From: Papilionanthe hookeriana x Papilionanthe teres
Lineage: Eukaryota; Streptophyta; Magnoliopsida; Asparagales; Orchidaceae
Reading direction: 5' to 3'
DNA length: 64,000 nucleotides
Assembly (NCBI GenBank): GCA_022702705.1
Contig: CM040423.1
Location: 46,387,575-46,451,574 of the forward strand
Shown here: one piece after another, positions 23,951 through 35,600 of the stretch
How positions within the stretch are numbered: the first letter of the stretch is position 1
How the letters are laid out: the number at the start of each line of letters is the position of its first letter
Program-made: the position numbers and the translations under genes
Notes under the pieces: model-generated
What the model was told of the DNA's origin: nothing
Databases searched by the model: none
What the model saw: only the letters and a program-made list of their open reading frames with translations

Positions 23951-24065
23951 ACTTTACTAAATCATTATAAATATATAAATATGAATTCATAAAGTCTTAC
24001 ATTTTTAAGAATATATAAAGTCGCCGTCAGTGACCCGTCAAAGCATCTTAGTGAAGAATATCTCA

Positions 24066-24420
24066 ACAACAACAACAACAACAAAGTTTTTATCCCACTA
24101 AGTGGGGTCGACTATATGAATCCTTTTCTTCATTGCATCCTATTTAGTATCATATTTTCATTTAATTCTAATAAATTAATATCATTTTTTATTCAGTAGG
24201 CCCAAGTCTTCCTAGGTCTACCTCTGCCTTTCTTAACATAAGTAGAATATAAAACAACTACTCTCCTAATTGGATTATCAGATGGTCGACGTTTAATGTG
24301 GCCAAAACATCTAAGACGACTCTCTCTAATTTTGTCTGTCACTGGAGCTACACCAACCCTATCACATATATATTCATTTCAGATTTTGCCTATAAATGTA
24401 AAGCCACTGATCCACCTAAT
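24066..24420 (-). mobile_element. RTE-type LINE 3' end
   Basis: On the + strand it begins with a CAA repeat (24066-24083) then GTTTTTATCCCACTAAGTGG, the complement of the standard 3' tail of plant RTE elements, which end in TTG repeats. The minus strand next encodes remnants of the conserved RTE C-terminus ('GRPRKTW'-like). It is 5' truncated; only about 350 bp remain. Confidence 0.75.
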
Positions 24421-24469
24421 CATTTCTCGGATTACAACGTTTGCGCATGGCTGAATCTGTGGTAGGGAG

Positions 24470-24910
24470 CGGGCAGCATTGACGACATCAAACAACGGGC
24501 TTGAGACGATGATGGTCGGAAGGTAGCGACCTGCGTTGGTGACAGCCATATAGATGTGGTGATGACCAGAAGGCAGCTACCGGTGGAAGGTGATGGTGTC
24601 CAAAAGGAGGCGGCAACGGACCAAGACGATGGTTGCTCGAGACGGCAGCGACCAAAGGGCGGCGGCGGCGGGAGGACAAATGGTGTGGATGAAAGGGAAC
24701 GACTATATGGTGGAGGTGGCCAGAGGCGGCAGCGACCAGAAGGAGGCTACGTGGCGGTCAGAAAGCGGGGGTGGTCGGAGATGGCGATGGCCGTCAGAGA
24801 CGGCAGTGGAAGCTTGCAGGTGGCGACTACCATGGACGATGATGCAGAAGGCAGTGCCGCAACTCCCTTTCATGCAAGCTCTGCTCTGTGGCTCTCAGTG
24901 TTTGCCCCCC
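24470..24910. repeat. GC-rich degenerate GGTGGC/GATGGT low-complexity block
   Basis: Purine-rich + strand with irregular GGCAGCGACCAGAAGG and GGTCGGAGATGG units, ending at a C-run (24906-24915). Overlapping frames of 63-184 codons arise from composition only. Similar in style to 15695-16080. Confidence 0.6.
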
Positions 24911-25630
24911 CCCTCCCCCTCATGAGATATCCCCTCGATTGGATAGCGTTTTGTGGGCATTTAACAATCTTAATTATGTCCGAATTGAGAGATGATGGGC
25001 TCGTTGGAGTCATCTTACCAAGACTTTCTTACAAGCATGCCATATTTAGCACCAGTTTGACTTTCAAATTTTGCCTGAATCTTCTGAAAGCAATTTCTGA
25101 GCTGATCTGAGTTGATTTAACTTGGATCAGACAAATCTTATGGGCCGTTGGGTCCATCTCGTCGGTAATGAGTATAAGTTTGCTTGGATCAGATGTCTCG
25201 AAGATTTTTTATCAAAATTTTAATATTTCTTTCTATAAGCTTTACATCATATCATGCCTTAAAATTTAGATGATTGAAATTTATTGAAGCCTTGTCAAGT
25301 GTAATATTTAATCATCTAAATTTTAAATATAAAATATAAATAGTTAAAAATTATATTTAATATTTTACAGGATTAGTATATCAAACCTACTAAAATATTA
25401 GGATCAAAATTCTCCCATTAATCCCTCTCATCTTCAAATTTATTCTCGGCACGGAATAAAAAAAAAAAAGAAAATCGAAGTCTATAATAATAATAATATA
25501 ATAATAAATATATTTACAGATGGTTTCGTCATTTTGCTCATTGCCCCACTTCCCCTGCTAGAACTGCTCCTCTCTGTCACCCTTTTCAAGTATTTATTGT
25601 TCGCCTTCGATCGGAAAACTCTTCGGGTGA

Positions 25631-25726
25631 ATGCTCCATGTTTATCGGCGATAACTCTTAGGCGCCGGGGAGAGTGGGAGCCCTGAGCTTGTGATGCTGG
25701 AAGGTGTCTTTGTCGCGATTCTGTAG
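25631..25726 (+). promoter_or_regulatory. Three short upstream ORFs in the HD-ZIP III leader
   Basis: ATG-to-stop uORFs at 25631-25654 (7 codons plus stop), 25638-25661 (overlapping, another frame, 7 codons plus stop) and 25694-25726 (10 codons plus stop), all within 190 bp upstream of ATG 25819. If the transcript starts upstream of 25631, they could reduce translation of the main frame. The transcription start is not known from sequence. Confidence 0.45.
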
Positions 25727-25818
25727 AGGCAGTAAAATAGGCCCCGGGAAGTGCAGCAACTTGATTCTAGGGTTTTCTCTTCCAGCTTGGTGTGCCGTTA
25801 GGGTTGGTGGAGTCGGCG

Positions 25819-26615
25819 ATGGTTTTTAGCGACAAGGATGGAGGGAAACAAATAATGGACTCTGGGAAGTATGTTAGATACACGGCAGAGCAGGTGGAGG
25901 CGCTTGAGAGGGTTTACAATGAGTGTCCGAAGCCGAGCTCTGTGAGGAGGCAGCAACTCATCAGGGAGTGCCCTATACTTTCCAAAATCGAGCCGAAGCA
26001 GATCAAAGTTTGGTTTCAGAACCGCAGGTAAATCGCGACGCAATCAGCAGGATGATGGGCTTCTTTTTTGTTTTTGTTGTCCTTTTTTTTTCCTTTTGTC
26101 GGCGTTGTTGTTTTGTTCTCCTTTGTAGTAATTCGTATTTTTCCTGGTTTGTTGGTATACTTGTTTACGGAGAAATTTGTAATGAAGCCCGATTGCAGTT
26201 GAAGGAATTGTTGGTTTTTTTAGGTAGAAAAGAGTATAAACGAGATTGATACACTTTTTTTTGTCCTGCAGTGGTCCTTTTGACTGGTTTTCCTGATATT
26301 TTATATTAGTTCGCGACTTTCTTGCGATTCATGTATTGTGCATTTTCGCAGAGGCAGTTTAAGCTCAGGATGTCGTTTCACTGATCGTTTTGTTTAGAAG
26401 CACATTCAAAATGCCACTCATCGTGTTTTCTTATTAATTTTGGAGTGTTTTGTAGATGTCGGGATAAACAAAGGAAGGAAGCTTCTAATCTGCAGACTGT
26501 TAACAGAAAGCTCACTGCCATGAACAAACTTCTGATGGAGGAGAATGATCGGTTGCAGAAGCAGGTTTCACAGCTAGTTTATGACAATACCTTCTTGCAC
26601 CAGCAGCTTAATAAC
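25819..26615 (+). CDS. ATHB15-like: HD-ZIP III exons 1-2: homeodomain and leucine zipper
   Basis: Exon 1 (25819-26027) encodes KYVRYTAEQVEALERVYNEC and CPILSKIEPKQIKVWFQNR, the homeodomain with helix-3 residues W, F, N and R intact. The codon AG/A is split by intron 1. Exon 2 (26456-26615) gives CRDKQRKEASNLQTVNRKL then a leucine/heptad stretch NKLLMEENDRLQKQVSQL, the zipper that mediates dimer formation. The zipper ends FLHQQLNN, where relatives usually have a FRQQ-type ending, so this end is somewhat divergent. Confidence 0.93.
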
Positions 26616-29600
26616 GTAAGAGGACATTGTAGTTGATTGTTTTTTATCCTGCTCATCGATTTTCAATCTAGCCAGTCTTCAATGTTGCTGATTCCGTTCA
26701 TTCTTTTACACGCATCCCTTGAATTTGCTGTCCTTTGTATTTATTTATCATTAAAATATGTTTGCACTTGATCCATTGACCATTCTATTGCTTTTATCTG
26801 TGCTAAAGAAGGCTGACCAAATTATATTGAATTTAGCTATTTTTTTAATAAGTTTTCATGATGTCAAAAGAAAAAAAAAAGAAAACTGATTGTTCTGAAT
26901 TCTTCTATCACGATAGTAATTTATGAAATAAAAAAACCTGTATTTATTTTTGACATTATTTTCAATCTATTTTTCCCAGTAAGATTCTTAATCATTGTCC
27001 CATTTGACAGGCATCTTTGGCTGCCACAGATGCTACTTGTGAATCTATGATTTTGGGTAATCAGCTGCAAAATTCTACTCCTCAGCCTCCATTAATGGAT
27101 GCTAACAATACAGACAGGTAATATATTGGCAGCTATTTCTGGCATTGTTATCTTGTTATTTTATGAAATTTTTATTTTTATTTTTTTACCTTCATTTATT
27201 CCACAGTTTACTTGCAATTGCTGAGGAAACATTGGTGGAATTCCTCAAAAAAGCTACCGGAACTGCCATTGATTGGGTTCAGATGGTCGGGATGAAGGTA
27301 TGTACGCTTCAACCTCTTTTGTGTGATTGTTTTATCTATTTCTCTCAACCCAAAATACTCTTTAAACAGCCTGGTCCGGATTCTATTGGAATCATCGCCA
27401 TTTCCCGCAATTGTAGTGGTTTAGCAGCTCGAGCTTGTGGCTTTGTGAGTTTAGAACCCAAAAAGGTATAAGATGCCTTATCGAACCATCTCCATCAACA
27501 TCTCTCTTGATCTACAATTCATGTCCTATATTCTGTAGGTTGTAGATATATTGAAGGATCGCCCAGCTTGGTATCGTGATTGCCGGTCCCTTGATGTATT
27601 GAAAGTTTTCCATACTGCAAAAGGTGGACATATTGAAATTTTATACATGCAGGTATTACATTGAATTACTAAATGTTAGATTTTTCTTGTTGCATGTTCT
27701 TGTTATTTTTATTCATTTACACTTTTTGTTATCAGACATATGCACCTACTACTTTGGCCTTGGCACGTGATTTTTGGACGCTTAGATATAGTGCATCTTT
27801 AGAAGATGGCAGTCTTGTGGTGAGTTGCTTTAATTTATGAAATATATTGTTTTTTTTTTTAAAGCCCACGATGGAGTGATTATATGTCACACTATGCAAG
27901 CTTGTGCGGTCATGTAGATTTGGATCGCCGCGGTACCGTTTGAATCGCGCGTTTCGGCAGCTTATTCGAAACACGGTTGGGTTTTTACACTTAATGCAGG
28001 CCGCGGGTTGAACTCCGTAGTTGACCCGCGGGCTGCGTTTCTGGATAAGCTGCTTATCCTGAAACGCACAAGCTGCCTCAAACGCACCCTAACTTAAATA
28101 CTCTGTTACTTGATGGTCTGGTTTGCGCACTGAGATATCCTTGTTTGAAAGCTGCATCTTGTTTCTGTAGATATGTGAGAGATCATTGACCCCTTCAACT
28201 GGTGGTCTAGCTGGGCCAACCAACTCTAGTTTTGTCAGAGCTGAGATGCTTCCCAGTGGGTATCTAATCCGACCATGCGAGGGCTGTGGTGCAATGATTC
28301 ATATTGTTGATCATGTAGATTTGGATGTGAGTTTCCACATTGACTTCTATCGTTATTTAAACACTGAAATTTTAAATTATAAAAAGCGTTTGCTTAGGCT
28401 TCAAGTGTGCCTGAGGTTCTCCGACCATTGTATGAGTCACCAACGATACTAGCTCAGAAGATGACCCTTTCAGTACGTTTCATATTAAATGGCCTGTCAT
28501 CTGATTTACATTTTACATTGGCCCATTAAGTTCTCATTAATTGCACAGGCATTACACCATATTAGACAGATTGGCTTTGAAACATGTGGGGAAGCTTCAT
28601 TTGTCAGGGGGCGTCAACCTGCAGTTTTGAGGACCTTTAGCCAGAGGTTGAGCAGGTGACTCTCTTCATTTCATTTCAATACATCCATTCCAATTGCTTC
28701 AATTTGCTGTGAAACTCATAATATTGCATGGCAGGGGTTTTAATGATGCCATTAATGGTTTTTCTGATGATGGTTGGTCTTTCCTGGGATACGATGGTGC
28801 GGAGGACGTGACAATAACTATTAATTCATCTCCAAGCAAGCTATTTGGAAGTCATTCCAGATTTGCATTGCTCTCGTCCTTGGGAGGTGGCATCGTTTGC
28901 GCGAAAGCATCAATGCTACTTCAGGTTTATTATTTTGCTTATATTTTTATAAGTTATCATATACTCTACTGAAGGTTCTCCTACGACATTATAGTTCAAT
29001 TGAATGTTCTTGGTGAAGTGATATCAAGAATTATGGGGGTATAAATTTTGATATTGGATACCTGGTGTGAGTAGCACCTACTGAAGATAAGTTGAGAAGT
29101 TGTGAAAAATAAGCTATAAGCTGCTGATTGAGCATTTTGGTAGGTACGCAAAAGATGCACTAGTAGCCTAGTTGATTGAATTAATTTACAAGAATTAAAG
29201 GGGAAATATCTATGGTCTGAAGAAAAGTTGATTGGAAAAAGGTCAATTTCTTGTGTACTAAATAAAGTTAACACCTCATGTGAAAGGATCACGATTCATA
29301 AAACCTGCTGCGAGTAGTGGGATAAAGAATCACGATTCATAAAATCTGCTGCAAGTAGTGGGATAAGGGTATGATGTATGGAGTAAATTCTTTACAGTGG
29401 ATGCTGTTTCATCATGTGTAGATTGTGGTGTTTGATCTTTGATTCGTTGCAGAATGTGCCACCTGCATTACTTATCCGCTTTTTGAGGGAACACCGTTCA
29501 GAGTGGGCTGACTCCCTTATTGATGCTTATTCGACTGCATCATTGAGAGGAAGTACGTATGAAGTTCCCGGTTTCAGTGACAACACTGGGTTTTTGGCTA

Positions 29601-32600
29601 ACCATGTCATTATCCCTCTTGCTTATACTGTGGAAAATGAAGAGGTAGTTATGCTTGAATTTATGGTTGCCCTCTTCATAATTTTTTTATTAGGGCATTT
29701 ACGCACATGGTACATAATTTTTTGTATTTACATAACTCACACAAACTTTTATATTTACACACATAGCACTAAAATCCTTATTATCACATTAGAAATAGTA
29801 CTATTATCTTTCTTTCGAAGTGAAATACATATATTTTTATGCATATATTTTATGAAATTTTTGGAGTGAAATATGCACATGCATAAGAATTATGTGCCAG
29901 ATATGTAAATGTTCCTTTTTTTAAACGCCAGATATGTTTATTGTAATTTGTTTCTGTCATGTTTGGGTTGCAGTTCTTAGAAGTGATCAGGGTAGAAAGC
30001 CATGCTTTTAGCCAGGATAATGTTCTTTCCAGGGACATGTATCTGTTACAGGTCGGCTATTTTTGAATTGAGGACTATATTACATGAATTCTCTTAAACC
30101 ATTTGAACATTACCCTTCTGTTTTTGCAGCTGTGCGAAGGGATTGATGAGAATTCGGTTGGTGCTTGTGCACAACTTATTTTTTCACCTGCTGATCAATC
30201 ATTTGCTGATGATGCCCCTTTGTTACCTTCAGGATTTCGAGTGATACCGCTTGATCTCAAAGCAGTTGAGTAGTATGCATTTGTTTTTAGTTATGTGATG
30301 AAATTCTTCTGGAAATCTCAAACTGGTCTTATCCTATAGCTCAATTTACAATTTACATTTATTTGCTTCATATTGATTTATTCTCATAGTCTATTGTTAA
30401 CACATACACACACAAACAAATAGATAGATGGATATATATATATATATATATATATATTTAAAGATGTTTGACGGGCGGAACCACCAACCACTCTTGGCTC
30501 GCAACCCGTCAGGTCTGGGTTGGGCCCATACGCCTAACTATTTGAGTACCACCCCCATGTAGCGGGGATTCGAATCCTAGACCAGTGGGGGCTTATAACG
30601 GACAAAGCCGATGCTCTACCAACTAATCTAGAAGCGCGCGCACGCGCACACACACACACACACACATAATTCCTCTACAGTAAAACTCTGTGTTCCTCCG
30701 CAAGTGCAAGCTGTCGGTTGATTCCTACGGCAGAATTCCTCTGTCTTTATCTATAGGTGCAATTGAATATGTCCATCTAAATTCCTGCAACAGTCTAGCG
30801 TCTCTGAAAGTGTCCAAATTCTTACAAATCTGTCTGTCGGTGACTCTACTTGAATTCATCGATGGCGTCCTTGCAGGTGTTCGCTTGCGCCGCTTTCACT
30901 GAGATTCGTCGAGAGAAAGTCGAAGACTTGTCATGCTTGAAACTTATCTTCCTTCAGTCAAATCGTCCGCCTTAGTGCTCAGCCCACATCCATGCCACCT
31001 TGGACTAGTCACCCAACTTGAGATTACTGCTACAAACCTAACCACACTCAGGACAAGTGTTGGAAACTTCACGGTAAGTAGACTTACAAACCTTTGGCCA
31101 AAACCTCTGCTATCATGGGTCTCAAAACGACGACCAGACGTACCACGACTCAATTGACTTCTACCCGAAACATCCCATAGTCATCTTAATTTCTGAAACT
31201 AGATAGAGCAATTAATCGAGCTTCTTGGAGCCAATTAAATCTCTAAGGGTCAGTTAACCTCCTATATCTGACAAGGTAGTCCTCTTATGGCTTTCATTGT
31301 TTATTCTTATTCTATTTCGTGAATTATTGATTCGGGTGTCACGGATCACTGGATGCTCACAAGTTCTCCAAGTTTTCTTCTTACGATTCGTGTTCTGGAA
31401 TGGATACCGTCAGAATTGTCGATCGCTCATGTAGTATTATTGCTGGTAAAGGGTCGGTTGTACTAACAACCAATTTAACTCTAAAGCCTGTTTACATGTT
31501 CACTAGTTGTAATGTAACTCGTTATCTGTTAGCAAATTGACGAATGATATTGATTGTGTTGCTAATTTCTCTTCTGAGTATTGTGTTTTTCAGGATCGTA
31601 ATTTGTGGAAGATTAGAACTGCTAAGAGGGTAGCCAGACTCTTCTACCAAAGGAGGAGCATGGAGAGTGAGGACACACCTCTTAGGTGTTGTAGCTTATC
31701 TCAAGCCTTTGAATGCCCCATCATGTTGCATTGTCGTTTAGGTCATCCTAGTTTTCAATATTTAAAAAGTCTGTATCCTTTAATGTCTTCTAATAAACAC
31801 ATTCTAATTTCAATTGTGAGTCATATCAGTTAGTTAAACATCATTGGGTCTATTTTCCTTTCGCTTATTTCTCTCTCATGCACGGTGATCTTTGGGGACC
31901 CTCTCGCACTCTCAGCTACATGAATAAGCGGTGGTTCATGTCTTTGATTAATGACCACACACGGATAATGTGTGTCTACATTTTAAAAGACAAATAAGAG
32001 GTTGTTGCCACCTTCCAAAACATCTACACCTTCGTTTTAACTCATTTCAAAACTTCTATTCAGGTTTTGCTGACCGACAATGGTCACGAGTTTTCAACTC
32101 TATTTTGAGTGAATTCTTAGAGAGTAAGCGCATCCTTTACCATAGCTCTTGTGCGGACACTCAACATAATGAGATGGCCAAGAGGAAAAACCGTCACCTC
32201 CTTGATATTGCTCGCTCCATTATAATTCAATCCAATATTCCGAAACAATTTTGGAATGATGTCATTCTTACTGCCACCTATCTCATAAATAGAGTCCTCT
32301 CTAAAATGCACAAGTTTTGAACCTCCTTATCCATCTTGATGTCATGCTTCTCTGCCAATCGGATCGTCTCCACATAGACCCCAAGATTTTTAGGTGCATT
32401 GCCTTTGTTCGAAACACTAACCCCAATTGGAGTAAACTTGATCCCAGATCCATAAAGTGTATCTTCCGCGGGGTACTCAGCCACTCAAACAATGTATCGA
32501 TACCTTGATCTGATCATTAACAAAATCTATATGAGTGTTGATATCTCCTTTGAAAGTGTTTCCTATTTTCTTAGTAGGAGAAGTTCGGGTTCTTAGACAT

Positions 32601-35600
32601 TGTCCCTAATTCTATTCCTATGGACGCTCTCCCATCGTTCTTAACGCTGAGTCTCTTGTTCCGGTGAGTGCAACATCTCCTCTTTTTATTGTTCATGTCT
32701 ACACTCGGCCCACCAGTTCTAATGCTCCCACTCCAGAACCCTCCAACTCCTTACTGGACCTTGACTCCACTCCGAATGACATCCTCAACACAACTTCTCT
32801 GAATGAGGTGGTGAGTTTTCCAAGTAAGTTATGCAATCGGACATGCTCCCGCTATTCTATGACAAAATGTCTCTATTCTATGTAGGGTAGCATTGGATTT
32901 TCAGCACCAAATTAAACTCTGATGAATCCTTTGAACGTATCAAGACACGATTAGTCGCCAAAGTGTACTCTCAGACCTACGGAATTGACTATGTGGAGAC
33001 ATTTGTTCCAGTGGCTAAGTTAAACACTATTCGGGTCCTGTTGTCATTTGCGGTGAATCTGGATTAACTTTTATCCAACTAGATCAAGAATGCATTATTG
33101 AATAAAGAACTTACCGAAAAGGTATACATGTCTCTCCCTTATGGTTTAACTCTACGACCTCCAAAAGACAAGTCCTTTGAAATGAAGGACTTTGGATCTA
33201 TTTGTACTTAGGCATGAAGTGACTCAGTCATCTCGTGGCTTTTTTATCTATTTCATTACAAATTTGTGATTGATCTCCTCACTGACAACAACAGTCTTCT
33301 GTGCAAGCCAATAACTGTCCCTTTGGATCCCAATGGAAATTAGCTAACATTCTCAATGCTGCGTCTGTCAACAAGACCCACTACCAACAACTTGTGGGAA
33401 AAATCATCTACCTTGCCCAAACATATGTCACACAGTTGATATAATGATTAAATTCACCTATAACCCCTATAAGCAATATCTTCGATTTGTTCACCGAATT
33501 TTCCACTATTAAAAAGGCACATCGAGCTTAGGTTTGTCTTTCTTTCGTCACGCCTCTCTGTTAAGTACTGTTTATACAGATGTTCATTGGGCCGGGTCGA
33601 TTCATGATTAACTTTCCACCACGGGATATTACGTATTTGAATGGGGAAATCTTGTCACGTGAAAAATCAAAAAACAATCTGTGGTTGCCCGGAGCAGCAC
33701 TGAAGCTGAACTCCGCTCTATGTTCTTAGGGATCTGTGAAGCTCTCTGGTTACGCTTCATTCTCTACGAACTTCATATGCTAACCTCCGTCCCACTGCAT
33801 CTATTCTGTGATAGTATGATTGTGGTCGACATTACTCACAATCTAGTCCAGCATGATCACACCAAACAAGTGGAAATTGACTGACACTTCACTGAAGGAA
33901 AAGATTAAGCCCGAGAAGATGTGTTTCTTTTGTGTTCTCCAGTGGTTAACTAGTGGATATTCTCACAAAAAATCTTCCTCGTCTTTTGTTCGATGACTTC
34001 ATATCCAAATTGATTATGACTAACATCTATGCTTCAACTTGAGGGGAGTATTATATTTATAATAACAAATCCTTAGCCGTTACTCTTATTATTAGGTTTT
34101 ATTATTTTTATTCTCTCATTATGTATTTTCTATTTTATTTTATTCTATTTTATTTCTTTTCTTTTATTATTGTTATTGAGTTTAAATATCCCTCCTCCTA
34201 TCAATAATATGGGTTGTATATATATATATATTTAGAAACACACAGCTTGACCAAAATAATGACTTTAACATGGCTCAAATCCTTGCATCTATTCGTCTGC
34301 GTTTTCCCCGCAAACTTCCGAGCCACCTGGTTGTTATGGTGCTTCGTGAGTCTTTATTGATTTTTTTGACCTTTACTTTTTGTGGCCCAGATTATCACCC
34401 TTATATTCTTTGTTCTCCAGGACTCGACTCCTGCCACAAGGACTCTCGACTTGGCCTCCACTTTAGATGTTAGCTCAGGTGGAACAAGTAGGATAGCCAA
34501 TGACACGACTATTAGTGATGGGAGGTCGGTTCTGACAATAGCGTTCCAGTTCATATTTGAGAACCACCTCCAAGAAAGTGTTGTGGCAATGGCTCGTCAA
34601 TATATTAGAAGCATGGTGGCCTCAGTGCAAAGAGTTGCAATGGCAATCACTTCTTCACGGTTTGGCATAGATCTCGGTATGAAACAGCCACTTGGGTCTC
34701 CTGAAGCTCACACACTGGCAAGATGGATTTCTAACAGTTACAGGTAATTCCTTTATTCTGATGTGTGGAATTTCATACTTTTTGGGATTCATTTTTCTGC
34801 GACAACAATCGAGGCTGCCTTTTGTTCGCCATTTATGCGTGCTGATATTTGCCTTCTTTGATCTGTACATCGTTGATTTTTTAATTTGTTTCAAGTCATT
34901 GCTAAAAACTTATTTTTCCTACTATTTTTAAATGCTAATGCTTCATGGCAATTATTGCCAGGTGGACATGGAGATTTATTTCGTCATTATTTCCTAATTC
35001 TCATTACAGAGGAAAACAGTGTTTCCTCTTACCATGTGATCAACTCTAGACTTTCTAATCACCTGACAAAATCTTAGCGTTTGTTTTATTTTGGAAATCT
35101 AAAATCTTTCATCGCCTAATATTCTATTATATATATCGGCATGCATTCAACGTCCATAGGTAGCAAACATCAATTAAAGGGAAGTTATAACAGAATGAGA
35201 GTTCCTTGTGTGATCTGCAAGACATATTCCCAAGTGTCTTGTCTGAGATTAGTTTGCATATTTTGATACTTCTTTGCTTGGTGATGGTCTTGGTTTTGAT
35301 CTCTAATGGGGTGTTCATGAGGTGACCGATAAAGGTAGAGAAGTGGGCATTTAGGACAAGCAGATTCAAGTTTTGGTTGGCACGTGTTCAACAAAATGTA
35401 TGTGATTTGGACTTGTAATTAATTTAAAATTTTAAAATATTTGAGTTTATAAAATAACATAAAACATGCCTCATTCGAATGTTAAATTGATTTGAAGTCG
35501 CTTCCAAAATTTAGGCTATTAGAGGTTTAAAATATTAGGGTTCTAGGCTTTTGAATATTTACGCTCTTAGGGTTTTTTTTTTTAAAGAATTTTGGGCCTT

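Larger units (their letters stand above)
30265..34420 (+). other. HD-ZIP III intron 14 (4.16 kb)
   Basis: The donor after GCA at 30264 is GTTGAG; the acceptor is CTCCAG at 34415-34420. It holds a (TA)n tract (about 30433-30460), a minus-strand SINE-like element, a CG/CA microsatellite (30635-30665) and a decayed Ty1/copia element on the + strand. Without these insertions the intron would be about 400 bp. Confidence 0.85.

Noticed and set aside
24556..25110. 184-codon frame upstream of the HD-ZIP III gene
   Set aside because: Its first part is the period-3 low-complexity block and its end is unrelated AT-rich DNA. No domain, and no similarity I recognise.
30540..30630. Possible tRNA gene on the minus strand
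   Set aside because: A and B boxes are present but acceptor and anticodon stems cannot be paired, and the sequence continues into a SINE-type body.
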